This document shows positions 63,839 to 64,000 of a DNA stretch of 64,000 bases, piece by piece. Numbering within the stretch: the stretch's first letter is position 1; every line of letters starts with the position of its first letter. Made by a program: the position numbers and the translations under genes. The stretch is from Polydactylus sextarius (taxonomy: Eukaryota; Chordata; Actinopteri; Polynemidae), in the NCBI GenBank assembly GCA_016801845.1, contig CM028910.1:14104629-14168628 (forward strand), written 5' to 3'. The notes under the pieces were generated by a model that did no database searches, was not told the origin of the DNA, and saw only the letters and a program-made list of their open reading frames with translations.

Positions 63839-64000
63839 CTACATGCCATCGTAGGTGAAGTTCTCCATCTTGACTGTCTGTCTGATGAGCAGCTTGGACT
63901 CCCGCCGCTCCTCATTCTTGATGGACTTGTTGATGTCCATTATCTTTTCACAAATGTATTTGTTCACTTTGGATAATCTCTGCGTAATCTCTGCACTGTC
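63839..64000 (-). CDS. bend5: bend5, BEN domain-containing protein 5, C-terminal end (partial)
   Basis: The last 53 codons and a TAG stop, open to the window edge in frame. EITQRLSKVNKYICEKIMDI and NKSIKNEERRES match almost residue for residue the C-terminal helix of the BEN domain of mammalian BEND5, as I remember it. BEN domains bind DNA, and BEND5 acts as a sequence-specific transcriptional repressor in the nucleus. Mammalian BEND5 ends a few residues after NEERREAK. Here the frame continues with LLIRQTVKMENFTYDGM before the stop, a fish- or isoform-specific tail. The gene lies on the same strand as agbl4 and, if the missing agbl4 exons lie further upstream, within an agbl4 intron. Whether 64000 is exonic to the true exon edge cannot be seen. 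Confidence 0.9.
   Translation of the reverse strand, partial: DSAEITQRLSKVNKYICEKIMDINKSIKNEERRESKLLIRQTVKMENFTYDGM

Overview
This window is nuclear DNA of a vertebrate, most likely a ray-finned (percomorph-type) fish. The evidence is short coding exons bounded by GT/AG splice sites, long introns full of (CA)n/(TG)n, (AT)n and GATA/GACA arrays, and relics of Tc1-like, pogo-like and fold-back transposons. The genes encode divergent orthologues of mammalian proteins. Organism identity is inference; no operon, phage or bacterial feature is present. Gene names rest on protein similarity recalled from memory, not on a database search.

All three recognised genes lie on the minus strand. From right to left: (1) 57.65-64 kb holds the 3' end of bend5: the last 53 codons (end of the BEN domain), stop at 63839-63841, then an apparent 6.2 kb 3' UTR ending near an AATAAA signal at 57649-57654. 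(2) 33.95 kb down to about 7.87 kb holds the 3' seven exons of agbl4 (cytosolic carboxypeptidase 6), carrying the catalytic core from the first zinc-binding motif to the stop. The upstream agbl4 exons were not found, so they probably lie beyond 64 kb. In that case bend5 is nested, same strand, inside a large agbl4 intron, the layout I recall for human 1p33. (3) 5.63 kb down to the window start holds the first six recognised coding exons of spata6, with a promoter-like region at 5.63-5.76 kb. The splice phases of every agbl4 and spata6 exon listed join in frame.

The spata6-agbl4 interval (5.7-7.86 kb) carries a fold-back element and an internally deleted Tc1-like element. A second fold-back copy sits at 44.4-45.1 kb and a decayed pogo/Tigger-like transposase at about 43.1-43.5 kb. 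Introns contain dinucleotide arrays up to 210 bp, two GATA-type arrays of more than 200 bp, a 900 bp purine-asymmetric block and scattered blocks that look like conserved non-coding elements.

The most unusual observation is that two consecutive agbl4 exons (30433-30544 and 32332-32446) are each flanked in the pre-mRNA by (UG)n upstream and (CA)n downstream. These arms are mutually complementary and could fold each exon into a loop. I see no evidence of a new multi-gene system; this is an ordinary conserved vertebrate locus with unusual repeat architecture.
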